Position numbers and translations under genes: made by a program. Below the pieces are notes generated by a model. That model did not search any database. It was not told the DNA's origin and worked only from the letters and a program-made list of their open reading frames with translations. From positions 23,052,777 through 23,116,776 of the forward strand of contig JANJXV010000020.1 of NCBI GenBank assembly GCA_024803745.1: a stretch of DNA of 64,000 nucleotides, in the 5' to 3' direction. This document shows positions 1 to 11,518 of this stretch, piece by piece (the first letter of the stretch is position 1; every line of letters starts with the position of its first letter). The stretch is from Megascapheus bottae. Lineage: Eukaryota > Chordata > Mammalia > Rodentia > Geomyidae.

Positions 1-424
1 CAAAGGTAAGTGGAAGCCAGCAGGACAGGCAGGGAATCTGGAGGTTGGGACTGCTATGTCAATACCAGGGCAATCACTCACTTCTTTAGATCTTCCTATC
101 TCAGTTGTAACAATTAAGAGACCAGACTGGACTCATTCTTAAGGATGAGCATACATTAAAAGTTAATGTATGTACCAAAACAAACCAAACAACAAACTTT
201 CTGTGATCTGTATGAACAACTTATAGAGCCAATCAAAAAAAAAAAAAAGAAAGAAAAGGGAAAAGGCAGCAAAAGACAAAATTATGGAGCTGGTGATGGT
301 CCTACTAGGCTCATAGAGAAAACCTCAGTCCTGGAATTGCCACTAAAGTTGGAGAAACGAGGGAGATTTGTAATATGACAAGAAAATCAAAGCATGTCCA
401 GCACTGCAAACTGTTATAACTGTA
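1..424. other. No recognised gene or repeat
   Basis: Ordinary AT-rich sequence with a short A-rich run near 236-250. A 70-codon frame here is Lys/Gln-rich only because of the A-run; I see no domain and no splice or promoter context. Confidence 0.5.
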
Positions 425-475
425 TCCTCTCCTCTCCTCTCCTCTCCTCTTTTTTCCTCTCCTCTCCTCTTTTTT
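425..475. repeat. (TCCTC)n polypyrimidine microsatellite
   Basis: Tandem CTCCT units broken by two T-runs. One strand is purely pyrimidine, the other purely purine. Confidence 0.9.
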
Positions 476-644
476 GCTGTAAACTTTTGGATATAATCTG
501 GTACAAGACTCTCATGCCATTCTTCAAAGGGTGAGAGGACAGGTGCTAAGCCATGTACTTGTCATTTATGAGACATGGCCAAGGTGCTTTTGACAGTGCA
601 TGGAGTTGCTGTGTTTCACCTTCAGAATGTTTATTTCTATCACG

Positions 645-723
645 GCATACATATGTGCACACACACATACATACATGCATACACACATACATACATACAT
701 ACATGCATAATCTTAGGCTAATC

Positions 724-754
<31 letters not shown>

Positions 755-755
755 G
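645..755. repeat. CA/CATA array followed by (TA)n
   Basis: CACA and CATACATA units run to about 708, then an almost pure TA tract at 724-754. A low-complexity, probably length-variable site. Confidence 0.9.
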
Positions 756-855
756 GAGCTCACAACCTCTTTACATTTTCTAGCAGCTAAATACCATTTG
801 CACCGTGCATTTCCATCTACCTACTAGCAATTCTATTCTCTTGTTGCATTAAAGG

Positions 856-856
<1 letters not shown>

Positions 857-888
<32 letters not shown>
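857..888. repeat. (CA)n microsatellite
   Basis: About 15 uninterrupted CA units. Confidence 0.95.
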
Positions 889-891
<3 letters not shown>

Positions 892-2177
892 CCATCTGCC
901 CATCTTTGTGAAAACCTAATAAAAGTAATAGCAAAGAGAGACAGGGCTTATTCAATTTGGTTTAGACCTGGGCAACATTAATTTCCTTGTCTCAAGACAG
1001 CCCATATCTTAGCAGGATTTGATAAAACTCAGCAAAGGGCTGGTAAGGGTCACGTAGTGACTCATCCTATTGGCACAGGGAGAGTTAAATAATAAAAAAA
1101 AAACAACCCACATTGAAATGCAATCCTGGCTCATGTTACCCATTAGCTAGGTATATTATTGATGAAACTTATAGTCAGATAATGCAAACAATAACAATGT
1201 TATTGATTGAGGAGATGTCAGGCAAATAGGTACTTATCATGATGCCGCTGATAAGCTTGCGATCTCCCTCCTGTGGCAGGGACAGAGGCCTATTGATTTT
1301 GCAGTTGGTCATCTGTGGCTTTCAGCTGACATGAGATCTGCAGGCTGATTCTCCATGCAAGAGCAGACTTCAGAGCAGGGAGCATAGTCATCACCTAGCA
1401 ATCCCACCAAATTCTGGCTGCGGGGAAGGCAAGGGTCGACACCACATGAAAAAAGAGAAGCTGGCAGTGCCGCTAGGTCACTGAATGTTTGGGGGCTGCT
1501 TCTTTCTTAGGGTACACTTCTTTCTCCCATGTCTCCATGCCTCACACAAGATCCTGTCCCTAAGCAGCTGGCACAAGGGCTGAGTGTGGAGCTGCTCAGT
1601 AGGAGCGCAGAAGACAGATGAGACCTGCAGACCCTCCCCACTGAAAACCAAATGCATCACCTCCACGGCACATCTGCTCCCAAACCTGGGCTTTCCAGTT
1701 GGCAGGGAAATCTGGCCAGACTTATTATTATTGCTTTTCTCAGCATGTGATCAGCCTGGGGCATTCATGGTTGATTGTCTAAATTTTAGAAGTGAACCAG
1801 CAAAACGCCATCTCTCTTAGTACTTTTAGTATTAGCCAATTACATGGCTGTGAAGGAGATATAATAATACTCATTATTTTTTGGATAACCTTGCAAAAAA
1901 AAGATGCTTGATGTCTGCCAAAGGAACCGGGGTGATAGTCTGACATTTATTGGAGTGAGAGAAAGAGAGGATGAAGCTGGTTTGGGGGGGTGGAGCACAG
2001 AGGATCAGAGAACTAGGGTGCTATTTATTTTACTTTCCTACAGATAATTCTGTGGATTATTTGCTGATCTCATATGAAAGGGACTAGTATATTTGGGTTC
2101 ATATTTGCCAGTTCTTTATCAAAGCACCAAAAGATAGTGTTTACACGAAGGTGACATGCTAGGGAGGAAGAAGGATT
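889..2177. other. Unique sequence, no gene seen
   Basis: No interspersed repeat recognised. Contains the 17-bp palindrome listed separately and a stretch at about 1120-1400 with several AT-rich transcription-factor-like words. Frames on both strands near 1480-1820 are short and lack any recognisable motif. Confidence 0.5.
1189..1205. promoter_or_regulatory. Palindrome with paired SOX-like cores
   Basis: CAATAACAATGTTATTG has 8-bp arms around one central base, and each strand carries an AACAAT/ATTGTT-like core. SOX HMG proteins bind ACAAT-type cores, sometimes as dimers. Function here is inference from the motif alone. Confidence 0.25.
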
Positions 2178-2290
2178 TTATCCATCCATTCATTCATTCC
2201 ATCATTCATTCAATAGATAGCTAGTGAGGATTTAAAATGAGCTGTGCAGAGTGTACAGAATAGGCAAACAGCACATTGGCTATTTTCTGA
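2178..2290 (-). repeat. Possible L2 3'-end remnant
   Basis: A CATTCATT-rich start followed by degraded sequence resembles a reversed L2 3' terminus. Weak match. Confidence 0.3.
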
Positions 2291-2867
2291 TGAGGGTGGA
2301 GTGGGGTGAAGAAGGTATATGCAAATATATGTATGTACACATTGTCTTATTTTGGGGGATTTCAATTGTTTCCAATTTCCCAGCTCTTGTAAATAAACAG
2401 CAGGCCTTGTTTTAGAGGCCTGGGGTCACTCTGTGGTAAAACTATGCTTGACCTTCACATCCTTGCTTTTGAACCAATGTCCAAATTACATATGCTATTT
2501 TTTGAGACTTATTTTATAGACTTATCTTTCCAAACTTCATAAAAACTATCCTTAGTTCTCTAAGGGTGAATTTAATTTGACTTTTAGAAATAGTCAAACA
2601 TCATCTGGCCTTACATCTGGTGAATGTGGTAGAGCTGAATCATCACCATCTTTTTGTTGTTTTGGTAAAAATTTGTGACTATAAAGTAATGCAACTAAAT
2701 TTTTTTTTGGGGGGGGAAGGAATAGAAGAGTAAAACTCCTACAAGTATTTTGAATGAGATTAAAATTTCTAAGCGTTTTGAATAGCAGTAGCATCTTTGT
2801 TACAGAAAAGCAAGACAGAAAAGAGAAAGATCAGAACATGGGGATCTCACCTCACCTCTTTCATGTC

Positions 2868-3035
2868 CTCACTTGGGTGACTTTAAACCAATTACTTAGC
2901 CCCCTCTGAGCCTAAAGTTGATCACTGGCCTGGTAAAACTAATTTATCTACAACACAGAGTTATTATGAAATCCTAGTAACGAAACGCAACGAATGGTTA
3001 AGTATCTGGTACAGTGCCTGGCATAATACATGAAG
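2868..3035 (+). repeat. MIR SINE
   Basis: The MIR core is visible: a 'CAATTACTTAGCCCCCTCTGAG' type splice of the consensus (position about 2890-2912), then the 3' part ending in a 'CAGTGCCTGGCA' type terminus near 3013-3027. Ancient mammalian tRNA-derived SINE, much diverged. Confidence 0.75.
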
Positions 3036-3239
3036 GCTTTCTCAGAAGGGATCATTAAATGGTATGTTTTAGAATGACCACAGCAGCCTGCTTACAGAAA
3101 CATCAATGGCATGCCTTTTCTAGCCTATAATATGCTAGGATTGATCTGTTTGCTACTCTCCTCTTCTTTCTACCGTGTTCTGTGCCATGTGTAGATGTTT
3201 TAGACAGGTATTGGTTTCCTGGCTTTGGAATGGGTCAGG

Positions 3240-3600
3240 ACAAGAGTGACAGTGACAGGTGATCAAAGAGTGATTGCTTGGGAAATTTATTCATCCCACT
3301 TGCTTTACCAAGGGATATAATTCTCTGTGGGGGCCACAGCTCTGAAGTCTCAGCCCCTCTCTGTATGTTATAGCTGCCCGCCCTCCTCACCTAGTTAGGC
3401 AGAGTCTGCTGATAAAAGCCCAGTGCTCTTTCTCATCCTTTTTGGTTTCTTATTAATTCTTTACTCAAAAATAAACTTCACTGAAGTCTTCTCGTGACCT
3501 TGTCTGGATTCAGGATTCATCTAGTTACCAAATAGTCTTCTAGTATTGATCTAATCCCTACTGTGAAGATAAAAATGATTCAATTGTGCCGATTGTGTCT
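3240..3600 (+). mobile_element. Candidate solitary retroviral-type LTR
   Basis: A TATA-like GATAAAAGCC near 3411 is followed about 60 bp later by an AATAAA at 3470-3475 and a T/C-rich segment, an order like U3-R-U5 of an LTR. I could not define terminal TG...CA ends or a target duplication, so this may be coincidence. No coding remnant is present. Confidence 0.3.
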
Positions 3601-4870
3601 GGAAAAAGAAGAGGGACCTAGACATTAGGAGCCATGAAAAAAACCAAAGCAGGATGTAGAAGAGAAACTGAGAGCAGACTCCGAAATGCATATGCTCACG
3701 TTCTGAGTTGGCTTTCTAGGCACATTGTTGGAGTTTGCTCTTTCTTTTTGCTTCCTGTAGCGTTACACATGTCTTCATGTTAAGTGCTTGTGTTGTCAGA
3801 GAAAGCACTCAGAATAAGTAATGTTGCTCAGCGAGTCACAAATGGAATCCATGTCAGCCAGTGTCATGAAATGGATCTATAACTGGCTTTTTGTCCCTCA
3901 ATTTGAGATGATCTAATTCAATTTCTATGATTTATAGTTTGCAAGAAGATACTTTCTGTTCTCCTCCCCAACTTTCACTGTCTTTCTCTCTTATCCCCCA
4001 ATTTCTAGGATCTGAAGGAGATCCATTTCTGAAGGCAAACTTGAGCCCCTTGGCACAAATATGACATTGTTTTGCTATTGTTGCTAAATGCAAGAGATAT
4101 GAAGTACCACTGAAATGAATCTGTGTCCTGGGTAGGAAGATGAGGTTTCTTTTATAGGAAAACAAAAGGATTTTAAAAGAAGTTTGCTGTGGAAATCACC
4201 AGGAATGTGTTTAGAGGATCTGACTTGGTTGATGGCTCACACGAACCCTCTTTGACAGATGCATCTAGTGGTTAAGCAACTGTGTGGTGGACATTTTTAA
4301 GCCTGGATCCCTTCACCAAGCTGGCATTTGGAAGACTGGCTGCTCTATCATCCACCTTCCCTTTCTCCAAGAATTGCCCTAGGCCAATAGGAACCTCCTT
4401 CCAGGTGGTTGCTGCCCCCTCCCCCACCCCCACAAAAAGCAGAGTGTTTAAGGGTTCACCTCTGCAATGCTCTCCCTTCATCCACTTACAGCTGCTCACC
4501 TTGTTACACCCTCTCCCTCCTTTCTGTCATGAAGATTCCCCATAGATCATAGATGTGAGGCTGAATCTCTGTCTCAGGCTGTTTGGAGAGAGACTAGCTC
4601 TTCTCCTGATCTGTAGAAGAGTAGGAAGCAGGCAGAGCCAGGTGTTGTTCTTCAGCCTGCAGTTGATTTGCTCATGGCTGCTTCTCAGAGGCTCTTAGAA
4701 TAAATAGATGCCACTTTGATCTGAGGAGTTAGCGAATATAAATGGTTGTTTGTGTTCCTTCTTTTGCCAGTTGTGAGCAGACTGAATATTTTGACCTGAC
4801 ACAGTCGCATAATAGCTTATGTATAATGTCTAGATTCTATGGCATAGAAAAGATTTTCATTCTGTTAGTA
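3601..4870. other. Unique sequence, no gene seen
   Basis: No repeat recognised. Overlapping frames on both strands at about 4272-4545 are C-rich chance frames without domain features. Confidence 0.45.
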
Positions 4871-5118
4871 TTTTTTTTTTCTTTGCTGGTCCTGGGACTT
4901 AAACTCATGGTACTGTCTTTGAGCTTCTTCTTTTTTTTTTTTTCAAGGCTAGCACTCTACCACTTGAGCCACAGCACCACTTCCAACCTTTTCTGAGTAG
5001 TTTATTGGAGATAAGAGTCTCACGGACTTTTCTGCCCAGGCTAGATCCTCTGTCAAGCCTAGATCCTCAGATCTCAGCTTCCTGAGTAAGATTATAGCTG
5101 TGAGACACCAGAGCTCAG
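4871..5118 (-). mobile_element. B1-like/Geo composite SINE
   Basis: Read on the minus strand: a B1/7SL-like head ('AGCTGAGATCTGAGGATC' type), a middle 'CTCCAATAAACTACTCAG' type, then the Geo module. The Geo module is recognised on the plus strand by CACTCTACCACTTGAGCC near 4949. T-runs at 4871 and 4929 mark its tail and an internal A-rich site. Confidence 0.75.
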
Positions 5119-5207
5119 CTGAGTTGCCTCTACGTGTGTGCGCATGCGTGTGTGTGTGCATGCATGAGTCCTTGTGCGTCAGCCCATTTATCCTAGATAT
5201 TCCATTG

Positions 5208-5208
<1 letters not shown>

Positions 5209-5264
<56 letters not shown>
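5209..5264. repeat. (TG)n microsatellite
   Basis: About 28 uninterrupted TG units, directly abutting the A-tail side of the next SINE. Shorter GTGT/GCAT tracts precede it at 5129-5165. Confidence 0.95.
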
Positions 5265-5267
<3 letters not shown>

Positions 5268-5491
5268 GTTCTAGGGCTTGAACTCCGGACCTGAGTGCTT
5301 CCCTGAGCTTTTTTGCTCAAGGCTAGCACTTTATTACTTGAAACATAGCTCCGCTTGTGGCTTTTTGGGGTGCTTATTTGGAGTTAAGAGTCTCATGAGT
5401 TTTTCTGTCTGGCATGGCTTCAAACTACAACAATCAGATTTCAGCCTCCCGAGTAGCTAGGATTACAGGCATGAGTCATTGGTACCTGGTA
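5264..5491 (-). mobile_element. B1-like/Geo composite SINE
   Basis: Plus-strand landmarks in order: GGGCTTGAACTC (Geo end), GGCTAGCACTTTATTACTTG (Geo), AGAGTCTCATGAG (middle), then GCCTCCCGAGTAGCTAGGAT and ACAGGCATGAG (B1 head). The long TG array probably grew from its tail. Confidence 0.85.
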
Positions 5492-6326
5492 GTTCATGGC
5501 ATTTTTTAATGACTTCGAAAAAAGTCATTAGTAGTCTTTGACTACCTGAGAACTTCTTGCTATTTCTTTGTGGAGAATGTCTCTTCCCTTTCATATTGGC
5601 CAGAATGGTTTGATATTCTGAAGCTGCCCTCTTGAAATGGTCTCTGAGCGATCTTGTCCCTCTCTAGCTGTTACTGCCTCCCTGACTTTCATTAATCATA
5701 GTCTCAGATACGTCAGCCTGTTGAAGTGCAGTGCACAATACCTAAAGCACAGTACTTTGGTGTAGAGAGTACGTTGCACTGAAGGAGATTGGAAGGTTTC
5801 TTCTAGAAGCAAGGTCTTCCTGACCTCCTGTCTCTTGCTTCGTATTTCCACTGAAGCTAGTCACAGACACCAGAATTCTTCCTCATGGCAAGTCACACAT
5901 ATGAAAACCTTTCCCCAAGCAACCTTTCCACAGATGCAGTAAATGCTGGAAGGTCCTACCCACCCTTCTCTTTTCTCCCTTGAAGACCTTCATTTGAAGA
6001 GGTTCTACCTCAGAGGCAGGCAGGAGAAATGCTGCAAAGAGGCCAGGAAGAATCTAGACACAGGGGTCCCTCAGTCAATAAATATTACAGTTTTTTATTT
6101 CAGTCTGGTCACATTTCTGCATACCTGTCAAAACCTTGACAATAAAAAACACACAGCTGTATTCATTTCTGAAGGATGCCACGTCATACATAACTTTATC
6201 ATGTCATGTAAAACTGAGATTAAACCCATGATATGCTTTCTCTCATGAACATATTTGGTGCTAGGTAGGAGTTTTGGCTTTTACCCTTATGAATGGGAAG
6301 GAAATGGGCTATACTTTTCTGTCCTC
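5492..6326. other. Unique sequence, no gene seen
   Basis: No interspersed repeat or exon recognised. A 101-codon frame at 5943-6248 has no recognisable domain and no supporting context. Confidence 0.45.
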
Positions 6327-6336
6327 ACAAATTATT

Positions 6337-8690
6337 ATTTTTTCATATATTTTTTATTGTAATTAATAGAAGGGTTACATTAGATTCACCAAATAGGAGG
6401 TGCATTACTTCACATACATAGATATACTTTCTCATGTCATGATCCCCATTTCCCGCCTCTGCCATTCATGTTGTTTTCCCTCCTTCCCTATTCAATTTCA
6501 CGTATCCAGCCAAGCATATCTATAATATATCAGATAAAAAGGTGAAATACTGTAACAATATGAGATAACCAAGGGACAGCAAAAGAGATGAGAGATAATA
6601 TAGTACATTAAGGACAACAATCACTCATTATATGGCTTTTGTTTCTATATCCTGGAGGTCCTTTCATTTAGTGTCATACTATATGGCCTTATGTATCTAG
6701 GTTTTGCTCTATTGTAACTCTCTGCTAGGAAGGAAGGCCCAAGGTTTCTACTGATTAGGACAAATGAGGGAAACCATTGAGCCTATGTTCCTTTGAGTCT
6801 GGCTTACTTCACTTACTATGATTTTTTCTAAGTCTTTCCATTTCCTTACAAATGGGGCAATGTTGTTCTTTCTGACAGCAGCATAGAATTCCATTGTGTA
6901 TAAATACCACATCTTGTTGATCCACTCATCAACTGAGGGGCATCTGGGTTGGTTCCATATCTTTGCTATGGTAAATGGTGCTGCAATGAACATTGTTGTG
7001 CTAGTGGATTTAGTATGTCCTTAGTATGGCCAAGTAGTGGAATTACTGGGTCATAGGGAAGCTCTATTTTTAGTCTTTTGAGGAACTGCCATACTGCTTT
7101 CCATAGTGGTTGAACAAGTTTGCACTCCCACCAACAGTGTAGTAGTGATTCCTTCTGGCCACATCCCCTCCAGCACCTGTTGTTATTAGATTTCTTGATC
7201 CTGGACATTCTAACTGGAATGAGGTGGAATCTTAGAGTTGTTTTGATTTGCTTTTCTTTTATGGCCAGAGATGTCCAGCATTTCTTCATGTGTCCATAGG
7301 CCATTTTTGATTCTTCTTCAGAGAAGGCTCTCTTTAAGTCTTTGGCCCATCTTTTAATGGGATGGTTGTTTCTTTGGAGATTAGTTTTGGAGTGATTCAA
7401 TTTTTTGAGCTGTTGATATATTTTAGATATGAGGCCTTTGTCCATTGTATGGTTAGTGAAGATCTTCTCCTACTCTGTAGGCTTTCTACTTAATTTACTA
7501 GCTATGTCCTTTGCCATACAGAAGCTCTGCAGTTTAATGCAGTCCCACTTATCCAGACTTTCTCTGATTTGTTGTGTTTTTTGGTCCTTATTAAGAAAGT
7601 TTTGACCTGTGCCAAGGAGACCTAGCGTATCTCCTATTCCTTCTGTAAAGTTTTCAGTGTATCTGCTTTTACCTCCACATTTTTGATCCATTTGGAGTTA
7701 ATCCTGGTGCAAGTTTACAAAGAAGGATCCAAATTTAGTTTTCTACAGGTGCTTGACCAGTTCTGCCAGCACCACTTGTTGAAGAGACTGTCTTTCTTCC
7801 ATTCTATTTTTTGGCTCCCTTATCAAAAATTGGGTAGCCATAGGTCTGTAGTTTAATATCTAGGTCCTCAGTTCTATTCTATTGGTCTTCAGGCCTGTTC
7901 TTGTGCCAGTACCAAGCTGTTTTGGTCACTATAGCTCTGTAATAGAGTCTAAAGTTTGGTATTGAAATTCCTCCAGCGCTGTTCTTTCTGCTAAGAAGTG
8001 TTTTTGCTATACAGGGTCTTTTATTATTCCATATGAAATTTTGGATCGCCTCTTCTATTTCTTTAAAGAATGACATTAGGATATTGATGGGTAGTGTGTT
8101 GAATTTGTAGATAGCCCTTGGCAAGACTGCCATTTTCAAGATGTTAGTTCTTCCAATCCAGGAGCATGGGAGGTTTTTCCATTTCCTCAGTTCTGCTTTA
8201 ATTTCCTTTTTCAGGGTTTTAACGTTTTCATCAAGAAGGTCCTTTACATTCTTAGCTAAGTTAATTCCTAGGTATTTTATTTTCTTTGAGGCTATTGCAA
8301 AAGGAGTTGCTTTCCTGGTTGTTGCCTCATTTCTCTCATTGTTGGCATATAGGAAAGCAGTTGACTTTTGAGGGTTAATTTTATACCCTGCTACCTTGCC
8401 AAAGTTTTGAATCAGCTCAAGGAGCTTGAGAGCAGAGTCTATAGGGTTCTTTAAATACAGAATCATGTCATCTGCAAAGAGGGAAAGTTTCACTTCTTCT
8501 TTCCCTATTTGGATCCTCTTTATGCTTGCTTCTTGCCTTATTGCTCTGGCTAGAAATTCTAATACTGTGTTAGAGAGGAGTGGAGAGAGTGGGCATCCTC
8601 GTCTTGTTCCTGATTTTAGAGGGAATGGCTTTAGCTTTTTACCATTAAGTACAATGCTAGCTGTGGGTTTGTCTTGCACAGCATTTACTG
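6337..8690 (-). mobile_element. 5'-truncated LINE-1, Geomyoid type
   Basis: The 3' UTR and A-tail lie at the low-coordinate end: on the minus strand it ends ATTAATTACAATAAAAAAT, the same terminus seen in six other L1 copies in this window. Upstream of it lie the C-terminal and reverse-transcriptase parts of ORF2. A 10-bp direct repeat ACAAATTATT at 6327-6336 and 8691-8700 is a good target-site duplication and fixes both ends. It is the longest relatively young L1 here, about 2.35 kb of an expected 6-7 kb. Confidence 0.9.
6748..8690 (-). pseudogene. LINE-1 ORF2 remnant (reverse transcriptase to C-terminal Cys region)
   Basis: ORF2 encodes the endonuclease/reverse transcriptase that copies L1 RNA into DNA at the target site. 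Only the part from the middle of the RT domain to near the C terminus survives. The first piece (8690 down to 7879) shows [24 protein letters not shown], the catalytic [10 protein letters not shown] (FADD box) and IKYLGINL. After a stop at about 7879 the frame resumes at 7691-7470 (RESLDKWDCIKLQSFC) and again at 7445-6966, where CWRGCG and LLHCWWEC give the C-x3-C-x7-H-x4-C cluster typical of the L1 C terminus. At least two frameshift or stop lesions separate these pieces and there is no endonuclease domain, so it cannot make a working protein. The open frame extends past the insertion edge into flanking DNA (to 8727); that part is not L1. Confidence 0.9.
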
Positions 8691-8700
8691 ACAAATTATT

Positions 8701-10054
8701 TTTTAAATTTTGTGGTGCAACATGCATAAACTGTACAGTATGACTACACGTTTACATTGTCATTTGCTTGAGAAACTAATCAAATGCATCAAGGCTGGGA
8801 ACATTTCAAGCCCCATTTCAATGTACTTTTCCAGTCTACTGTCATGCGCCCACTTATAAACGGTAGCTACTCTTATGACTTCTAATATGTCACATGTATT
8901 CTTAGACTTACTAGAAATGAAAGCATACCTCCACTGATTGGTATGCCTGTGAGAATTTGTTCTTGCTTGTAGCATTTCTTTCTTTTTCCTCTTCCCATTG
9001 CTCCCTCCTTTCTTCTCTCCTTCTACTTTTACTTCTCTTATTCCTCATCTCCTCCTCTTTTTCCTCCTTCTTTGGTACTGGGGATATAGAATTTCTTATG
9101 TGTTTCTATCTTGTTATGGTGGATGCTTTTGCCTTGTCCTCACTTTTTGTTGAATACTTTTTTACAAGCACAGATCTTATCTTTCATATATTACACATAT
9201 TAGCATATTGTAGATATTAAAATGATATTCCATCTAGTCATGACTGCTGACTAGATTGCAGTCCATATGGCTACTTAATGAAGATGAGCATTCATTTTCT
9301 CCTTCATTCTACCCTATTCCATTCTTTTGCAGTGATCATATTACATGTGCAGGGGAAATCATTATACAGGGGCCACAGTGTGCTTTATTTAACAATCGTA
9401 ATGAGTTTCAACAGATTCAGAATGACTTTTAGTGACTTCTCATTTTCTCATAGAGTTTGACAGAAAAGACACCAAAACTTACCCCTTTTACTGCTGGGTA
9501 AGCTCAGACACTCTGAAGAGAGGCCACTGACCCCAAATCCTAGAAAACATTAATGGTAAATCTGAAAGTATAGTCTAGTTTTATCTCATTTTTTCTCTTG
9601 GATTCAGTCCCAGTCTGTTCTCATCTCTAGGAAGTGTTTTAGCATTATTCCCATGGAGAGAGATGCATTAGTACAACCACAAATATTAGGAGAAGTTGAA
9701 AGTTTGAGAATCCTATTATTTTATGAGATTTTTGTTACCCTCTTGCTTTGCTTTTTATGTGTGAAGGTTGAGAGCATGCTTTACATTTATATTTTTTTTC
9801 TATCTTCTGTGATAGTTTTATTTTAAATGAATCAGAGGTCAGCAGTGATAAATTTACAGATATATGAGGGACATAATGCTTGGCGTTTCTAGGGAGCTTT
9901 ATATGTTTGGGATCACAAATCTGGAGAGGCCACAATATAATCTTCTTAGTACTTTTTATATTTTGGGGGGTGTGGAAGGAGTAAATATTCTTAAAAACAT
10001 TATATGGGATCACTTTTCCGTGGTTTATAATTTAAATAGATGGAAAATAAGATT
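8701..10054. other. Unique sequence, no gene seen
   Basis: A T/C-rich low-complexity stretch at about 8985-9075; otherwise no repeat or exon recognised. The frames across 8957-9220 are Ser/Leu-rich products of that tract. Confidence 0.45.
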
Positions 10055-10297
10055 AGTTTTTATTTGTGTTGATCATGAGACTTGAACTCAGGTCCTGGAC
10101 ACTATCCCTGAGCTTTGTCTTCTCAAGGCTAACACTCTATCACTTTGAGCTACAATGCTACTTCTGGTTTTCTGGAGGTTAATTGAAGATAAGAGTCTCA
10201 TTGACTTTCCTGCCTAGGTTGGCTTCAAACTTGGATCCTCAGATCTAAGTCTCCTGAGTAGCTAGAATTACAAGTGTGATCCACTGGCACCTGGTTA
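10055..10297 (-). mobile_element. B1-like/Geo composite SINE
   Basis: Plus-strand landmarks: GAGACTTGAACTCAGG, CTCAAGGCTAACACTCTATC, TAAGAGTCTCATTGAC and TCTCCTGAGTAGCTAG, ending near GGCACCTGGTT. The order is the reversed Geo-middle-B1 head. Confidence 0.8.
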
Positions 10298-10331
10298 GGA
10301 TTGGTTTGGTAGCATAGAAATGAGGCTGAGC

Positions 10332-10986
10332 CAAGAGACAGTGCAGAGGCCCTATCAAAAACTCAGAGACCAGATAACAAGGTGAAATACTGTAACAATA
10401 TGAGATAGCCAAGGGACAGCAAAAGAGATGAAAGATAACATAGTACATTAAGGACAACAATCATTCCTTATATGGCTTTTGTTTCTATATCCTGGAGGTC
10501 CTTTCATTTAGCGTCATTCTATATGGCCTTATGTATCTAGGTTTTGTTCTATCGTAACTCTCTGCTAGGAAAGCCCAAGGTTTCTATTGATTAGGACAAA
10601 TGAGGGAAACCATTGGTCCTATGTTCCTTTGAGTCTGGCTTACTTCACTTACTATGATTTTTTCTAAGTCTTTCCATTTCCTTACAAATGAGGCAATGTT
10701 GTTCTTTCTGACAGCAGCATAGAATTCCATTGTGTATAAATACCACAACTTGTTGATCCACTCATCAACTGAGGGGAATCTGGGTTAGTTCCATATCTTT
10801 GCTATGGTAAATAGAGCTACAATGAACAGGGAAGGGGGGGAAACAAGATGAGGAGCAGGGGTGGGTGGAGGGAAATGGGGACCATGACATGAGAAAGGGT
10901 ATCAATGTATGTGAAGTAATGCACTTTCTATCTGGTGAATATAATGTAACCCTTCTATTAATTAAAATAAAAATATATTGAAAAAA
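10332..10986 (+). mobile_element. Twin-primed (5'-inverted) LINE-1
   Basis: Two adjoining L1 pieces point in opposite directions. From about 10374 to 10828 the sequence matches the minus-strand L1 at 6533-6990. From 10829 to 10986 it is the plus-strand 3' end, with the AATGTAACCCTTCTATTAAT terminus and an A-rich tail. A 16-bp duplication AGAAATGAGGCTGAGC at 10316-10331 and 10987-11002 flanks the whole, so this was one insertion event. About 40 bp at 10332-10372 next to the 5' duplication is not matched to L1 and may be filler. About 45 bp of L1 is missing at the inversion junction. Confidence 0.88.
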
Positions 10987-11294
10987 AGAAATGAGGCTGA
11001 GCTTGGCAAGATAATATGTGAAATCTTCATACTTATACAAATACTTTTTATTTGACTTGCAGATATAATTATTTCATATAGAAGACAGTCACCTGAAATG
11101 CTGGATTATTCCAAATCATAAGTGCAGGTTCCTTTTTAATTGTACAGTATATGATACTGTAAAATGCTACTGGCACTTGAAAAAAAAACCCCACAAAAAT
11201 GTACCAGTCTGAAAAAAAAAAAACCTCTGATCTCCTTAGAGGCTGAATACTGATTCATATCTGAAAACAAACAAAATTCCATACAGTTATTGTG

Positions 11295-11510
11295 TACTAG
11301 AGGCTCATTCCTGTCAGCCTTCTTTCAAGAAGTTAAGATCAGGTTATCACAATTACAGATCAGTCTAAGTCAAAAAGGTTCTGAGATCCCCTCTCAGCAG
11401 AAGTAACTGGGTGAGATTACATGTGCTTGTCATGCAAACTATGACAGGAAGCAAAATAGGATTGTGGTCTAGGCTGGCCCAGGGAAGAAGTGAGACACTA
11501 TCTCAAAAAT
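11295..11510 (+). repeat. Probable old dimeric B1-like SINE
   Basis: Degraded 'AGAGGCTCATTCCTGTCAGCC' start (near 11300) and a second half with CTGGCCCAGGGAAGAAGTGA and ACACTATCTCAAAAAT. The two halves look like successive 7SL/B1-type monomers. Much diverged; family name not assigned. Confidence 0.45.
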
Positions 11511-11518
11511 AATCAGTG

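Noticed and set aside
4949..5329. 126-codon minus-strand frame with a His-Thr repeat
   Set aside because: Product of a TG microsatellite and two SINEs; not a protein.
7879..8727. 282-codon minus-strand frame as a host gene
   Set aside because: It carries the L1 reverse-transcriptase boxes ([23 protein letters not shown]) and lies inside a 5'-truncated L1 with target duplications. The first dozen codons are flanking DNA.
8957..9220. Hydrophobic Ser/Leu-rich frame as a membrane peptide
   Set aside because: It is encoded by a T/C-rich low-complexity tract.
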